From assembly GCA_963575745.1 (NCBI GenBank), contig CAUYUJ010021683.1, forward strand, positions 71,331 through 135,330: a stretch of DNA of 64,000 bases, given 5' to 3'. A program made the position numbers and the translations under genes. Of the stretch, positions 19,430 to 29,390 are shown one piece after another (position 1 is the first letter of the stretch; each line of letters starts with the position of its first letter). This DNA comes from Prorocentrum cordatum (taxonomy: Eukaryota > Sar > Dinophyceae > Prorocentrales > Prorocentraceae). A model generated the notes under the pieces. That model worked only from the letters and a program-made list of their open reading frames with translations, was not told the DNA's origin and searched no databases.

Positions 19430-19572
19430 GGGGGGGCGAGGAGGAGGAGGAGGAGAAGGAGGAGAAGGAGGAGGAGGAGGAGGAGGGGAGAAGGAGGAGG
19501 AGGAGGAAGAGGAGGAGGAGGAGGAGGAGGGAGAAGAGGAGGAGGAGGAGGAGGAGGAGGAGGAGGAGCGCG
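19430..19572. repeat. (GGA)n array
   Basis: Imperfect GGA with AAG and GGGG variants. Confidence 0.95.
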
Positions 19573-19885
19573 GGGTGTGAAGACTCTGAGGAAGGAACGA
19601 CCTCTGCGGACAATCGCCCGGGCCGAACCAAGACGAGGTGGGGACGCCGTGGCATCGCAGACCTGGAACACATGTGAAAAAGCACGCAAGCATACATCGG
19701 AAATACATGGCTGAAGATTGGGAGGAGGAGGTGGGCTTACATTGTTTCCCTCAAGAGGGGGCGGTGGGGCGCCTCGTCGTACACCAAGGTGTTCACCTGG
19801 TGGGCGCTGAGGGTGGAGAGGTGCAGAGGGGTAGCTTAGCCCCTGGTCAGGTACACGCCCGCCTAACGTATGTTATCATATCTCC
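19573..19885. other. Unassigned sequence
   Basis: No repeat partner or protein motif recognised. Confidence 0.35.
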
Positions 19886-19980
19886 TTCACTCTCTCTCTC
19901 TCTCTTGCCCTCTTTGTGTCTCTCTCTCTCTCTCTGTATAGATATGTCTATGTCTCTCTCTCTCTCTCTTTCTCTCTTGA
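19886..19980. repeat. (CT)n microsatellite
   Basis: CTCTCTCTCT runs interrupted by TGTGTC and GTATAGATATGTC. Confidence 0.9.
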
Positions 19981-20574
19981 TGCGTCATCTTTCCCTACCC
20001 GCTCCTGTGTTCCTCCGGTTTCTCCTCTCATTAATTACGTCCCTCTCCCTATCCCTCGCTACATCCGTCACCCCTCCTTCCCGTCCACCCCCCCCGCCAA
20101 TCCCTCGTCTTGTTCTCGTTTTCCCCCTCTTCCGTTCCAATCTGTGTGACGACCTTGAGCAGCAGCTCAGCGGCAGATGAGCCTCCAACTCTCTGCCCTG
20201 AAAGAGAACACACGGATACCGATACAGATATTTCTGGGCGTCGCTGAATGGGGGGGATCGTTGGGGATGGAGGAAGGTGCACCTTTCAGGCCCTAGAGGT
20301 CCTTCTTTGTGACATGAAGGGTCCCGTTCGAACCCTTGTCTGCAGCCCTGGCTGCCCCACCATTTATCGCCCCTCAACCGCGCGACGCCCAATCTGTTTA
20401 CTCCCCAGGCCTCTGCCGGTGGGGCGCGCTCTGACCAGGACTCCGAGGCGAAGCCAGCCGCGCGGCGACGAGAGCACCCCGGGAGCATCCCAGGAGGACC
20501 AGGAGGACCATCATCAGCATCGGGATCGGAATGCGACTCTCACAGGGCTGCAAAAACTACACATACACAAGCAC

Positions 20575-20727
20575 TGACTACCTACCAGACGCTCCCAACA
20601 CAACCTGAAGACTACCAAATGTCGGGTGGGAGCGTTTTTTTACATTGTTCCCCGATGCCCGCCCCCCCCCTGGATAGAGGGCACATTGGGGCCTTCGGGT
20701 TGGGTTGGGGTGGTCTGGTGGGTGGTT
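20575..20727. mobile_element. Family B element, copy 3
   Basis: Left end TGACTACCTACCAGACG, right end GGTCTGGTGGGTGGT. The last bases are altered where F1 begins, and no target duplication remains. Confidence 0.75.
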
Positions 20728-20730
20728 CGG

Positions 20731-20921
20731 GAGCGCGCAAACATGGATTAGCGATCCATGGATTCGGCGCGCGGTCGCCAAATCCATGGATCGGGGGATG
20801 TGCCCTTCCCAAACATGCGGCCAGTGTGCCGCCTAGCTCGGCGGCGGAAGCCTGCGGTTTTCCATGGAAGCGGGACCCGTCACTCTAATCCACGCCCCCT
20901 TCATCCATGTTTGTGATCGCC
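20731..20921. mobile_element. Family F element, copy 1
   Basis: AGCGCGCAAACATGGATTAG...ATCCATGTTTGTGATCGCC ends are inverted. The interior has CCATGGATTCGGCGCGCGG, CGCCAAATCCATGGATCGG and CGGCGGCGGAAG. Four copies in the window. Confidence 0.8.
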
Positions 20922-20984
20922 ACGACGTGCACGCGAGTCCCGAGGCCCGCCGAAGGCACCCCGACCTCCTTACACACGAGAGGT

Positions 20985-21240
20985 CGGGACAAGAAATGTG
21001 TGATCTCCCCGAGCCTTCTGTTATTCCCATCCTACTTAAGGACCACGTCCCAGAAATAATTTCGAGCACCTGGAAAAGTGCCAAAAGAGTGTCAAAAGAG
21101 TGTCGAAACAGTGTCGGGCGAGTGTCTCCCAGAAACCGACACGTGAAAACCCTTGAGTTTCGGTACTTCTTGGGACGCTCGAAATTCTTTCTGGTGATCA
21201 AGGCTGAAGTAGGTTGGGGCATCATAGCCCGAGCCGCGAA
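20985..21240 (+). repeat. Family S dispersed repeat, copy 1
   Basis: It shares GCCTTCTGTT, CTTAAGGACCACRTCCCAGA, AATAATTTCRAGCACC, AGAGTGTCGAAACAGTGTCG and GTGATCAAGGCT-like blocks with 46490-46745. The tandem AAAAGAGTGTC is expanded here. Confidence 0.82.
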
Positions 21241-21299
21241 CTTCATTATCCCCCCGGTGTGTTCATCAGGGGCATCTGGTTTGCGGTCGCCCGAGTGGT

Positions 21300-21465
21300 G
21301 CAAAACAAGGCGGAGGTCTGTGTGGAACTCCTGGAGCGGCGCAGGCTCCCCCTCTCGGGCGAGCGGAGCGCGCCAGGGGGCGGGCGCTCGCCCGAGGCGC
21401 CGCCAGGCGGTGCCCAGCGCCGGCCCAAGAAACAACCACGCGGACCTCCGACCACTCTTACTCGT
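21300..21465. mobile_element. Family G palindromic element, copy 2 (diverged)
   Basis: GTGTGGAACTCCTGGAGCGG...GGGCGAGCGGAGCGCGCCAG...CGCCGCCAGGCGGTGCCCAG...ACGCGGACCTCCG. Palindromic centre conserved, outer arms diverged. Confidence 0.55.
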
Positions 21466-21559
21466 GTGCTTCCAAGTATGCGGACGTGCTGTCTTCGCTC
21501 AGCGCCCGATGGGAGACGATGAGGGGGAGAGACATTGAGCGGGGATCGGCGGTGTAGCC

Positions 21560-21985
21560 AGAGGGGATGGAGGGGGAGGGGGAGGAGGGGGAGGAGGCGA
21601 TGAAGGATGAGGAGGAGGAGGAGAGGAGGAGGAGGAGGAGGAGGAGGAGGAGGAGGAGGAGGAGGAGGAGGAGGAGGAGGAGGAGGAGGAGGAGGGAGGA
21701 GGAGGAGGAGAGGAGGAGGACGAGAGAGCGGTGGAGGAGGAGGGGAGGAGGAGGAGGAGGAGGAGGAGGAGGGAGGAGGAGGAGGAGGAGAAGGAGGAGG
21801 AGAAGGAGGAGGAGGGGGAGAAGAAGGCGGACGAGAGAGGGGTGGTGGAGGAGGAGGAGGAGGAGGAAGAGGAGGAGGAGGAGGCGGAGGAGGAGGGGGA
21901 GGAGGAGGAGGCGGAGGAGGAGAAGGAGGAGCGGGGGGTGGAGGTAGGAGGGAGGAGGGGGAGGAGGAGAGGAAGGGGGGGAGGC
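21560..21985. repeat. Large (GGA)n array, about 425 bp
   Basis: One of the longest GGA tracts in the window, with occasional AAG, CGG and GTGG units. Confidence 0.96.
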
Positions 21986-22189
21986 CGGAGCATCGCGCCG
22001 CCCCCTTTCCCAATGCCCCGAGGTCGCCGTCACCAGGGCCTTCACGCCCCTAGCGCGCACGTCCGCGGCGCCCCGGCCACTGCCGGGGGCCCTCGATGCA
22101 GCGGGCGCGCGCTTCGAGCAAGGGAGGTCCTCGGTCGGAACAGTCGTGGCGCAGCAGGACCGCCAACTTCGGAGGCGGCCGAGATGGGC

Positions 22190-22345
22190 CGCCCGAGAGG
22201 AGGGTGGCGCAGATCGCGGCCGGCGGCACGTGCGCGACCCGGGGGGGGGGGGCAGGGACGTAATGGAATAAGAAGAGGCGCCATAAAATTTGAGGGAATA
22301 TCATGGCCCACGCCATGAGATCCACCCCCACATGGTCATCACCCC
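22190..22345. mobile_element. Family O element, short copy
   Basis: GCGCAGATCGCGGCCGGCGG, CACGTGCGCGACC, GGGACGTAATG, then about 40 bp and TATCATGGCCCACGCCATGA, CATCACCCCCCTC. Same blocks as 42.43-42.86 kb, without that copy's internal repeat. Confidence 0.75.
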
Positions 22346-22397
22346 CCTCTGGACGCCCCCGATAAATACAGTCGCCCCGTAGCGTAAGGACGCACGA

Positions 22398-22545
22398 CAA
22401 GGATGCAGGGGCCTCGGAAGGCCGTTTCGAAGCGTTTCGGGCGGGGCGCGGCCAGCATAAGCGGCCAAGGAGGAACCAGGGATGCAAGGAGGCAGGTGCA
22501 CCCTCAGGACACTGGCCCATCCTTGCTGTGCGGGTTTTCCTGTAA
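22398..22545. repeat. Family X repeat, copy 1
   Basis: ACAAGGATGCAGGGGCCT...GGGGCGCGGCCAGCATAAGC...CATCCTTGCTGTGCGGGTT. The ends are roughly inverted. Also at 39542-39660, and a fragment near 53.94 kb. Confidence 0.65.
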
Positions 22546-22617
22546 GGACCGAGGCCCCCTCTCCTTCAACAATCAAGGCATCCATGTCTCAGGAGCGACC
22601 GAGCAGCCCCTTTTTCG

Positions 22618-22811
22618 GGGGCGCGCTACAATGGATTGGCGATCCATGGACTTGGCGCGCGGTCGCCAAATCCACGGATCGGGGGAGGTGCCCTCCCCAA
22701 GCATGCGGCCAGTGCGCCGCCTCCTTCGGCGGCGGAAATCCGCAATGTCCTATGGAAACGGGGCCCGTCGCTGATCCACGCCCCCCCTGATCCATGTCTG
22801 CGATCGCCTGA
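22618..22811. mobile_element. Family F element, copy 2
   Basis: GGGCGCGCTACAATGGATTG...GATCCATGTCTGCGATCGCC with the family's CGCCAAATCCACGGATCGGG and CGGCGGCGGAAATCC blocks. Confidence 0.8.
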
Positions 22812-23004
22812 CTTATTCGCGTCGCTTGCCTCTCGGCTTGGAGAGCCGCCCCTCCCCCCTCCCCCCGGGGGGCGCAGAGAAAAATGGGGGAGGGCCCAGG
22901 CACAAAAAAAACGTGCGGGGGAGCGCAGGCGGACCCAAAGGAAACCAACGAGCCCCCTGCGGCACCTGCACTGGACCTTTTCTTTTCGGCGGTGGGCAAC
23001 ACAA

Positions 23005-23066
23005 CCACGTTGACTAATTTTTGAATACTCCCCAGACTAATGTTTGACTATTTTTGAATATTCCTC
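23005..23066. mobile_element. Family A 3' fragment (A/C composite)
   Basis: TTTGACTATTTTTGAATATTCC is the A-family 3' interior, cut off at C3. After C3 the sequence reads TATTCCTCAGGCACAGGCC, a decayed A terminus. Confidence 0.65.
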
Positions 23067-23237
23067 TCGGCGGTGGACAAGCCTCCCTTTAGTAAACCTC
23101 CGTTTAGTGAAAACGGCCTGGGATCGAAACCGACGGACCTGGACCCGCAAAAGTGAAGGCCACGGCGCCCTCTCGCGAACCGAACACGGCCAATTCGCTA
23201 ATCGACGTGTCAGGGTGGGAGGTCTGTCCACCCCCGA
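23067..23237. mobile_element. Family C element, copy 3, in an A remnant
   Basis: 171 bp, TCGGCGGTGGACAAGCCTCC to GGTCTGTCCACCCCCGA. TCCTC precedes it; the same TCCTC reappears 8 nt beyond the right end. Confidence 0.82.
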
Positions 23238-23289
23238 ATTTGTATTCCTCAGGCACAGGCCGGAACATGATTTACAGTTGGGGCAAGAA

Positions 23290-23465
23290 GCAATGTGCTT
23301 TTCGTCAGGGTATCCTGGGTTGCTTTGCTCCACGCGCTGCGCGTTGCGTTGACTTCCCGCGGCCGTTGAACCTGCTGCGTTCCTGGTGCTCCCGGTTTCC
23401 CCTCTGGTGCACCTCGCGCGCGGGTTTTCAGGGTCGGGCTCCTTGCGAGGGTCTCTTGTGGCCGC
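23290..23465 (-). repeat. Family R repeat, copy 2 (inverted relative to R1)
   Basis: Contains the reverse complement of R1 blocks: TGCTTTTCGTCAGGGT, CACCTCGCGCGCGGGTTTTC and CTTGCGAGGGT. Confidence 0.7.
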
Positions 23466-23635
23466 GCCCGCACTGTACCCTATGTTGTCTGCATGGCTGC
23501 TGTGCTACATCCACCGCTGACGCATGCTTGCCCTGTCCTATGCTGGAAGCTCCATCTCTCAGGGCCCCATCTCTGTGCCCCAGAGATCCGACAGATTCTC
23601 GTTTCCAGCATCGGGGATCTCCTGACCCGGGTCAA

Positions 23636-23800
23636 TCCAGACCCCAGGCCAGTCAAGCCCTGCAGAACAAGATCCTGCAAGATCATGCACCCAAACCCGG
23701 GCCAGTGCGAAGGATCCTGCAAAATCCTGCAGGATCCTGCGCCCAACCCCGGGTCAATGCGACCCCTGGCCCTGCAGGATCCAGCAAGATCGGGCGCTCT
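23636..23800. repeat. GATCCTGCA-type short tandem repeats
   Basis: GATCCTGCAAGATC, GGATCCTGCAAAATCCTGCA and GGATCCTGCGCCCAACCCCG form ~45-bp imperfect units. A related piece is at 47457-47500. Confidence 0.75.
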
Positions 23801-24235
23801 GACTGACCCCCGTTCGCATGGACCCCCGCCTCTGGAGCCCCGACAACCCGGGGCCACCGCAAGCCCCAGCCCTTGCCCCTGGGCTGGGGAGCCACAGCAG
23901 CACAGTCGTCGCGCTACCTGGCCACGGCGAGCCTCGGCAGCAAGCCATCAGGTCCCCGACCTAGGACAACCAGAGCCCTTCCTGAGCCCGAAGTACTTGC
24001 TGCTTCAATTCAGCGCCTTGACCGCATCAGCCATCGGGCCGGGCGAACGGGGAGAGACAGCCAAGAGGGTGAGCGAATCCGTGCACGTGGCTGGCGTGAG
24101 TTCCCGGCGCATCCCGGAGGCGCCAAGGCGTCGAGGAGAGCGCCTGGCGGCGAGGCCGACACCAAGACCGTATCCCCCATGTCGTGGGGCCCGAAAGGTC
24201 GGGGGGGATCATGGAGGGGTTCTTTTGCTCTCAAT
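23801..24235. other. Unassigned GC-rich sequence
   Basis: No protein motif or repeat partner recognised. Confidence 0.35.
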
Positions 24236-24370
24236 TGATGGGCCTGTTTTCCTCCACCACCACCATAAGTTGGAGGGGGAGGGGAAGGGGGTCCTCCTCC
24301 TCCGCCTCCGCCTCCGCCTCCTCCTCCTCCTCCTCCTCCTCCTCCTCCTCCTCCTCCTCCTCCTCCATCT
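24236..24370. mobile_element. Family K element, copy 3 (one arm plus array)
   Basis: TTGATGGGCCTGTTTTCC, CCACCACCATAAGTTGGAGG, GGAGGGGAAGGGGGTCC then (TCC)n. The opposite arm is missing after the array. Confidence 0.78.
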
Positions 24371-24593
24371 CTGCGATCGTCCGAGAAAGGACATGCCACC
24401 GTGTGGAACCCGCCAGCGGGTCGCTGCCAAAGGGCGAACTGCTGGCCCTTCGGGCGGAACGAGCGACGGAGCAAGCAGCACGCCGAGACGGGCTCCCAGC
24501 GGCGGCGCGTGCCGTTCTCGTGCCCCGAGGGGGGAGCAGCTCGGGAGGGGCCCGTTGCACCTGGAGTCGGCGATGCGTCCTCGATCGACCAGC

Positions 24594-24827
24594 TGATGGG
24601 CCTGTTTCCCACCACCACCACCACTCGTTGGAGGAGGAGGAGGAGGAGGAGGAGGAGGAGGAGGAGGAGGAGGGGGAGGGGGAGGAGGAGGAGGAGGAGG
24701 AGGAGGAGGAGGAGGAGGAGGAGGAGGAGGAGGAGGAGGAGGAGGAGGAGGAGGAGGAGGAAGAAGAGGGGGAGGAGGACCCACTCCCCCCTCCAACTTA
24801 TGGTGGTGGTGGAAAACAGGCGCATCA
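24594..24827. mobile_element. Family K element, copy 4
   Basis: TGATGGGCCTGTTTCCCACC / GGTGGAAAACAGGCGCATCA inverted ends around about 150 bp of (GGA)n; the inner right arm CCCCCCTCCAACTTATGG is conserved. Confidence 0.85.
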
Positions 24828-24834
24828 TAGATCA

Positions 24835-24975
24835 GCGCTAGGCGCTCGATAGCGAAGCCCCACACGCTCCTGTGCGGTGCGGGCTCTCAGACCCCCATCG
24901 GCGAAGCGTGGGGACGACTGGGGGTCGTAACTCTTCCCCCCTGAGCCTATCCCCCCCTAGCGCTGCCCGTGATAC
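24835..24975. mobile_element. Family D fragment
   Basis: Right-hand D blocks: CTCGATAGCGAAGCCCC, GGGCTCTCAGACCCCCATCG, CCCTGAGCCTATCCCCCCC. The left part is lost at K4. Confidence 0.65.
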
Positions 24976-25147
24976 TTGTCTCCGTCCCGACAGGGCAAGC
25001 TTATTCAACCGAACAGTTCTTCGGTGGTCCCTAAGCCCGGCGAAGAACCTGGAGGTCGAACACATCATAAACACTCCGCTTCCATTAACACAACAAGTTC
25101 GACATTTGGGATGGGCGTCTAAGGGAACAACAAGCGGCAGTATAGTG

Positions 25148-25295
25148 TCGGAGCACTGCGGTGATTTCTTGGATCGGCGTTGCACCCGAACCTCCCTGGA
25201 ACGCGCAACGCGCCAGGGGCAACGCCAGTGGCGCCGCCAGGGGGCCCAGCGCGGATCTAACAAATCCGCGCGGAGCTCCGAAAATGAACGCTTAT
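25148..25295. mobile_element. Family G palindromic element, copy 3
   Basis: GATTTCTTGGATCGGCG...CAGCGCGGATCTAACAAATC and CGCGCGGAGCTCCGAAAATG. The sequence GCGGAGCTCCGAAA is echoed at about 25357. Confidence 0.75.
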
Positions 25296-25399
25296 GCAAC
25301 TGTCTGTTACTCGACGTATATACCACTCGACGCACCCATGCAATGAAATGAGCGTTTGCACGGAGCTCCGAAAGGAAGGTTTATGCCATGCTTTCTTCT

Positions 25400-25605
25400 T
25401 CGAACTCAAAGCGTTGAAGAAAAGCCCTGGAGATGGGCATCGACACCCTGCGGGTCTCCGGAAGGGCGCCAGCCCGACGCATACCGCATGACCCTCGGGA
25501 GCTCCTCTCGCGCGCTGGGGCGCAAGCGAAGCACACCCCCCGCGGGGTGGGGAGCGCTCGTGCTGCGGGGCCGAACCGCCGCCTCCCGCCGAGCCTCCCT
25601 CTCCC
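25400..25605. other. Unassigned sequence
   Basis: No recognised repeat or gene. Confidence 0.35.
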
Positions 25606-25755
25606 AGGCAAGAGGAGAGGAGGAGGAGGGCAGAGGAAAGGGAGGGGAAGAGGAAGAGGGGAGGGAGAGGGAGAGGGGGAGAAGAAGGAGTGGAAGAGGA
25701 GAGGAAGAGGGGAGGGAGGGGGAAAGGAGGTGGTGGTGGTGGTGTATAAACTTGG
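25606..25755. repeat. Imperfect (GGA)n array ending in (GGT)n
   Basis: GGA/GGGGAGAG repeats end in GGTGGTGGTGGTGGTG, reminiscent of a family K arm, but no matching left arm is seen. Confidence 0.88.
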
Positions 25756-25869
25756 GACCCGCACGTGCAGGACCTCTGAAGCCCAGCGCACGCTCGCTGG
25801 GAGTCAAAAAGCTCCTGGGAGGAACGGTACAGGGCTATATTGAGCCCGCTTGTGGGGCCATTAACCTCA

Positions 25870-25994
25870 GATAGAAGAATAACTCAGACTGAACAATACG
25901 CCCAAAATGCTCAACCATATTGAAACCATCGTCCCCAGACAATGTTTTGACTATTATTGAGCATCCCTCGTGTAGAGGGGCAGGCCCGATTTAA
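25870..25994. mobile_element. Family A element, copy 4 (left end decayed)
   Basis: The interior AATGTTTTGACTATTATTGA and right end GGGGCAGGCCCGATTTAA are clear. The left terminus is not recognisable. Confidence 0.65.
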
Positions 25995-26004
25995 CATGAA
26001 CCTG

Positions 26005-26095
26005 GACTGGGTCGGATTAAACTGAATTAAGATTGAACCCGATGCAGCCGGATCGAGCGGGATTAAGCAGCATCAGCCGAGATTAGGCCGCTGTG
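26005..26095. repeat. Degenerate GGATTAA-type repeat
   Basis: Irregular GGATTAA, GAATTAA, GATTGAA and GATTAGG units over about 90 bp. Confidence 0.5.
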
Positions 26096-26194
26096 CCAGA
26101 TTGGACATGTGTGCGACCACGGGTTGGACATCGCCGATGCTGAACGTAACTCCCAAGAGTTGAATACTCACCTAGAGAAAGGAAAAGCGGCACA

Positions 26195-26345
26195 AGCATA
26201 CATTTTCGGAGGTCCGCGCGGATTTCTCGGATAGGAGCTGAACCCAATCCCCGTGGCGGCGCCTCTGGCGCCGCTCCGCGCGACAGGGAGGGGGTTCCAG
26301 CGACAATCTAGAAGTCCGTGCGGGCTTCGAAAATGTACGCTTCTA
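26195..26345. mobile_element. Family G palindromic element, copy 4
   Basis: ATTTTCGGAGGTCCGCGCGG and TCTAGAAGTCCGTGCGGGCT...CGAAAATGTACG arms around GGCGGCGCCTCTGGCGCCGC. Confidence 0.75.
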
Positions 26346-26385
26346 CAATTGTCTTCTTCGTGCGCTCCGCTCCCCATCCTCCTGA

Positions 26386-26602
26386 TGGGGAACGATAAGG
26401 GTAAATGGCGCAGGAAGGGAGTGGGGCGGAAACGCCGATCCGGAATCGACAGCACATCGCAGACAGCTCGGCGATCAGCCTCGATAGCGGAACCGCAGGT
26501 TCCTGAGCGGGGTGGGCTATCAGGTCCCACTCGGCGATCAATGGCCGATTGGGGGGCGATGCATCCCCCCTTGAGCCTATCCCCCTTTGACGTTGCCCCC
26601 CG
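26386..26602. mobile_element. Family D element, copy 2
   Basis: TGGGGAACGATAAGGG...CTCGGCGATCAATGGCCG...GGCGATGCATCCCCCCTTGA...GACGTTGCCCCCC, as in D1. Confidence 0.75.
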
Positions 26603-26806
26603 ATCACCCCCCCACTCCCTTGCACTGCCTTTGCCCATCGACCTCTCCCCACTACCTCTCTTGCCCCTCCCTTTCCCCCCGCTCCCCCGCCTCGCGGACC
26701 ATTGGCCTGCCATCGACCACCCCCCGCCGACTCGTCGCACCTCACCTCGCCTCCGCTCCCCCGTCGCTCTCCTCCTCCCACTGCCCCCGCTGTGGCCCGA
26801 CAACGC
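26603..26806. other. C-rich unassigned sequence
   Basis: CCCCTCCC- and CGCTCCC-rich sequence without a recognised feature. Confidence 0.35.
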
Positions 26807-27152
26807 TTAGGTCGGGCAGGTCCCCCTACAGGCGGATCTTGAGCGAAAAATTAGAAATGCCCAACAGATATGCAAACAAAATCAAAACAAACATTTTGAC
26901 TAATGTTTGAATATTCCCCAGACTAATTTTGACTATTTTTGAATATTCCCCTCGGCGGTGGACAAACCTCCCTTTAGTAAACCACCCTTTAGTGAAAACG
27001 GCCTAGGACCGAAACGAACGGACCTGGACCCGCAAAACTGACGGCCGCGACGCCCTCTCGCGAACCGAAAACGGCCAATTCGCTAATCGACGTGTCAGGG
27101 TGGGAGGTCTATCAACCTCCGATCCTCCTGTGGAGGGACAGGCCCGACTTAA
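26807..27152. mobile_element. Family A element, copy 5, interrupted by C4
   Basis: TTAGGTCGGGCAGGTCCCCC to GGGACAGGCCCGACTTAA with C4 inserted at TATTCCC/CTGTGG. Its own 8-bp duplication is obscured because D3 adjoins the right end. Confidence 0.83.
26952..27122. mobile_element. Family C element, copy 4, nested in A5
   Basis: 171 bp, TCGGCGGTGGACAAACCTCC to GGTCTATCAACCTCCGA. Flanks TCCCC (26947-26951) and TCCTC (27123-27127) match at 4 of 5. Confidence 0.85.
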
Positions 27153-27154
27153 GA

Positions 27155-27544
27155 TGGGGGGCAACGATAGGGGGGGACTGGCATAGAGGGGGGATGCATC
27201 GACCTAGAATCGGCGATACATCGCCGATACATCGGCGATAGGCCTCCGATAGTGAATCCGCACCTTCCTGGACAGGTTGGGGCTATCGGACCCCTATCGG
27301 CGAACAATGGGCGATTGGGGGTCGATGCATCCCCCCCTATTGAAGGGGCCCAGGGACACACAACTAAACACACACACACACACACAAATAACAGGATCCC
27401 CCATATCTTTCCATATTTTTTTGGCTTTCGTCTTCGCCCCACCTCCCATAGTTTCCCATATTGTCTGGGGAATCGATGATTAATTGCGTCTGTGTGATTA
27501 TTTCCCTCCTGACCTATGCCTATCCCCCCCCCCATCGTTGCCCC
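27155..27544. mobile_element. Family D element, copy 3, interrupted by V
   Basis: GGGGGGCAACGATAGGGGGG to CCTATCCCC...CATCGTTGCCCC. Without V and one CCTAT it matches D1 in length and block order. GATACATCGCCGATACATCG palindromes lie in the middle. Confidence 0.83.
27341..27512. mobile_element. Family V element nested in D3
   Basis: Starts TGAAGGGGCCCAGGGACAC and ends TTATTTCCCTCCTGA. CCTAT lies on both sides (27336-27340, 27513-27517); uninterrupted D1 has a single CCTATGCC. It includes a (CA)n tract and TTCCATATTTTTTTGG-like segments shared with 55.3-56.2 kb. Confidence 0.82.
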
Positions 27545-27889
27545 TGATTAGACAGCTCCTGCCCAGCAGGGCCGGCGAGAGGCTGTGCCGCGCCTGCTCT
27601 CGGCGCGGAGCGCGATGGTCGCTCCCTTGAGAGGACCTCCCTGCCTGACGCCGGGGGCTCTACGCGAGCTGTCCGGGGACGATGGCCGACACGCTTAGAA
27701 AGCCCAGAGTTCCCTAAGGACTGGCTCCCCCCAAAAGACGAAGACCCTCCCAAAACCCTTCAAAAACCCTCGCGGAACCCTTCCCGGAGGGTTTTCAGAA
27801 TGTTTCGGGAGGGGTTCGGCTGCTCCGAAACCCTAGCGAACCCTGGATTTTCTATTGACACGCTCTGAGCGTACTGAGCCCTGGAAACG
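27545..27889. other. Unassigned sequence with CCCTCG/AACCCT stretches
   Basis: 27735-27840 is rich in AACCCT- and AGGGTT-like motifs but not in register, so it is not telomeric. No gene recognised. Confidence 0.4.
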
Positions 27890-28080
27890 ATAGGGCCGTG
27901 TTTATACCGGTTCCGTTTTGCCTTTTTTGCTGCTGGTTTCGACGCCGTTTGTTTCACCTGTTCCGTCGCTGTTTTTTGCACCCGTTCCGGCTCTGGTTCC
28001 CATCCTGGAGCCGTTTTCGTTGCCGTTTCCAGTCGCCATTTTTTGCCGCTTCCATTTGAAGGGACGCTTTTGCGGAAACG
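27890..28080. repeat. Degenerate GTTCCGTTTTTGCC repeat
   Basis: Irregular GTTCCG, GTTTCG, CCGTTTTCGTTGCC and CCATTTTTTGCC units over about 190 bp. Confidence 0.6.
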
Positions 28081-28152
28081 GTGACAACAACGGCCCTACC
28101 GCTTCCGGGGCCCACGAAGGCACTGGGCTGGAACGCGCAGAGCATACTAGTA

Positions 28153-28250
28153 TTAGGTCGGGCCTGTCCCCCTACAGGCGAGTTTTGGGCGACAAATTAA
28201 ACATACCCAAAACATTCCCCCAAAATGGTCACACATAGTCCGCCGACCCC
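28153..28250. mobile_element. Family A element, copy 6 (3' truncated)
   Basis: TTAGGTCGGGCCTGTCCCCC start and A-family interior to about 28250, then unrelated sequence. No right terminus. Confidence 0.75.
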
Positions 28251-28364
28251 TTGTAGGTCTCTAGGCGTGTGAGATAGTTCCCCCCCTCTAGTCCCCCCCT
28301 GGGACCCCCAAACCGGCGATTTGACCCCCCCCTGATGGCCCCCCCCCCCGGCCCGGCACGAGCG

Positions 28365-28940
28365 ACTCACGGAGCTTTTTCGGGCCCAAGAGGGCCCCAA
28401 GACGGGCCCAGAAGGCCCCAAGTGGCCTCCAAGACGGGCCACGAGGTCCCCGAGACGCCACTTGGGCGCTCGAAAACGCCCAAGATGGCCTCAAGTCGGG
28501 CCCCGAGGCCTCCAAGACGGCCCCAGAGGTCCCACATAAGCCTCCCAAGATGGCCCCGAAATGCTAAAACTGGTGATTTTCCATTATGTTTTACGGTATT
28601 TGTTGCCATTTCGCCGTTTCGGCTTCCCGACGCTCCAACACGGCCCCCGAGGCCCTGAATACCGCCCCGAAACGGTTCAAGAGGCCCCCAAGATGGCCCC
28701 AAGACGGCCCTAGAGGCGCCGAAAACGCCCCAAGAGGGCCCCAAGACGGGCCCAAGAGGGGGCCAAGAGGGGGGAACAAAATCTCAATTCGAGGCTTCGG
28801 CCCCCAGGCGCCCCCAGGAAGCCCCAAGAGGTCCCCCAAGAGGCACCCAAGAAGCCCCCAAGAGGCCCCAAGCAGGCCCCAAGAGGCCCAAAAGAGGCAC
28901 CCAAGAGGCCCAAAATAGCTCCCAAAGGGCCTCCAAAGCA
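28365..28940. repeat. Family N array, copy 1, with conserved boxes
   Basis: Irregular CCAAGACGGGCCC/CCAAGAGGCCCC units flank a box at 28573-28646 (TGATTTTCCATTATGTTTT ... TTTCGGCTTCCCGACGCTCC). A second box lies near 28765-28815 (GGGGAACAAAATCTCAATTC ...). The same two boxes occur in copies 2 and 4. On the minus strand it reads as LG-x-SWG-type repeats. Confidence 0.75.
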
Positions 28941-29145
28941 TGGGCGGTACCATTTGAGACACACGGACGACGTACCTCGCGCGGTACTTGGTCGGTACCA
29001 TTTGAGGTATCCGAGAGGCCGACCACGAGATCCGAAATAATATTCCACTGGCCTCAGACTCACAGCCCCGGCACGGCAGCGGGATTCGCGGGACGCGCCT
29101 CGGGCCATTCGGGAAATATCCCTCTCAGAATCCACGACAAGATCC
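28941..29145. other. Short unique stretch
   Basis: GGTACCATTTGAG occurs twice (28949 and 28995). Nothing else recognised. Confidence 0.4.
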
Positions 29146-29232
29146 TCACTTGTCCTCGTCCCCCTCTTCCTCCTACCCCTTCTTTTCCTCCTCCTCCTCC
29201 TCCTCCTTCCCCTCCCCTGTCGTCTCCGTCTC
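29146..29232. repeat. (TCC)n array
   Basis: CTTCCTCCTCC-type tract. Confidence 0.88.
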
Positions 29233-29279
29233 CTGCTTTGTTCCTCCCCACTGTCCACAGCATTCGCGCGCTGCCCGAC

Positions 29280-29390
29280 GCGCTGCAGCGCCTTCGTGGA
29301 AGTCCCCCAGAGGCCCCGAAACGGCCCCCCAGTGGCTTCAAAACTGCACTCCTCGAGCCCCCGAGAGGCGTGCCGCGAGATCCCTATACA
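29280..29390. repeat. N-like CCCCGAAACGGCC motifs
   Basis: A short run of CCCCAGAGGCCCCGAAACGG-type units, similar to family N but without its boxes. Confidence 0.5.

Noticed and set aside
27735-27840. AACCCT-rich stretch as interstitial telomere
   Set aside because: Units are not in register with the TTTAGGG-type repeat, and lie among unrelated GGAGGGTTTT motifs.
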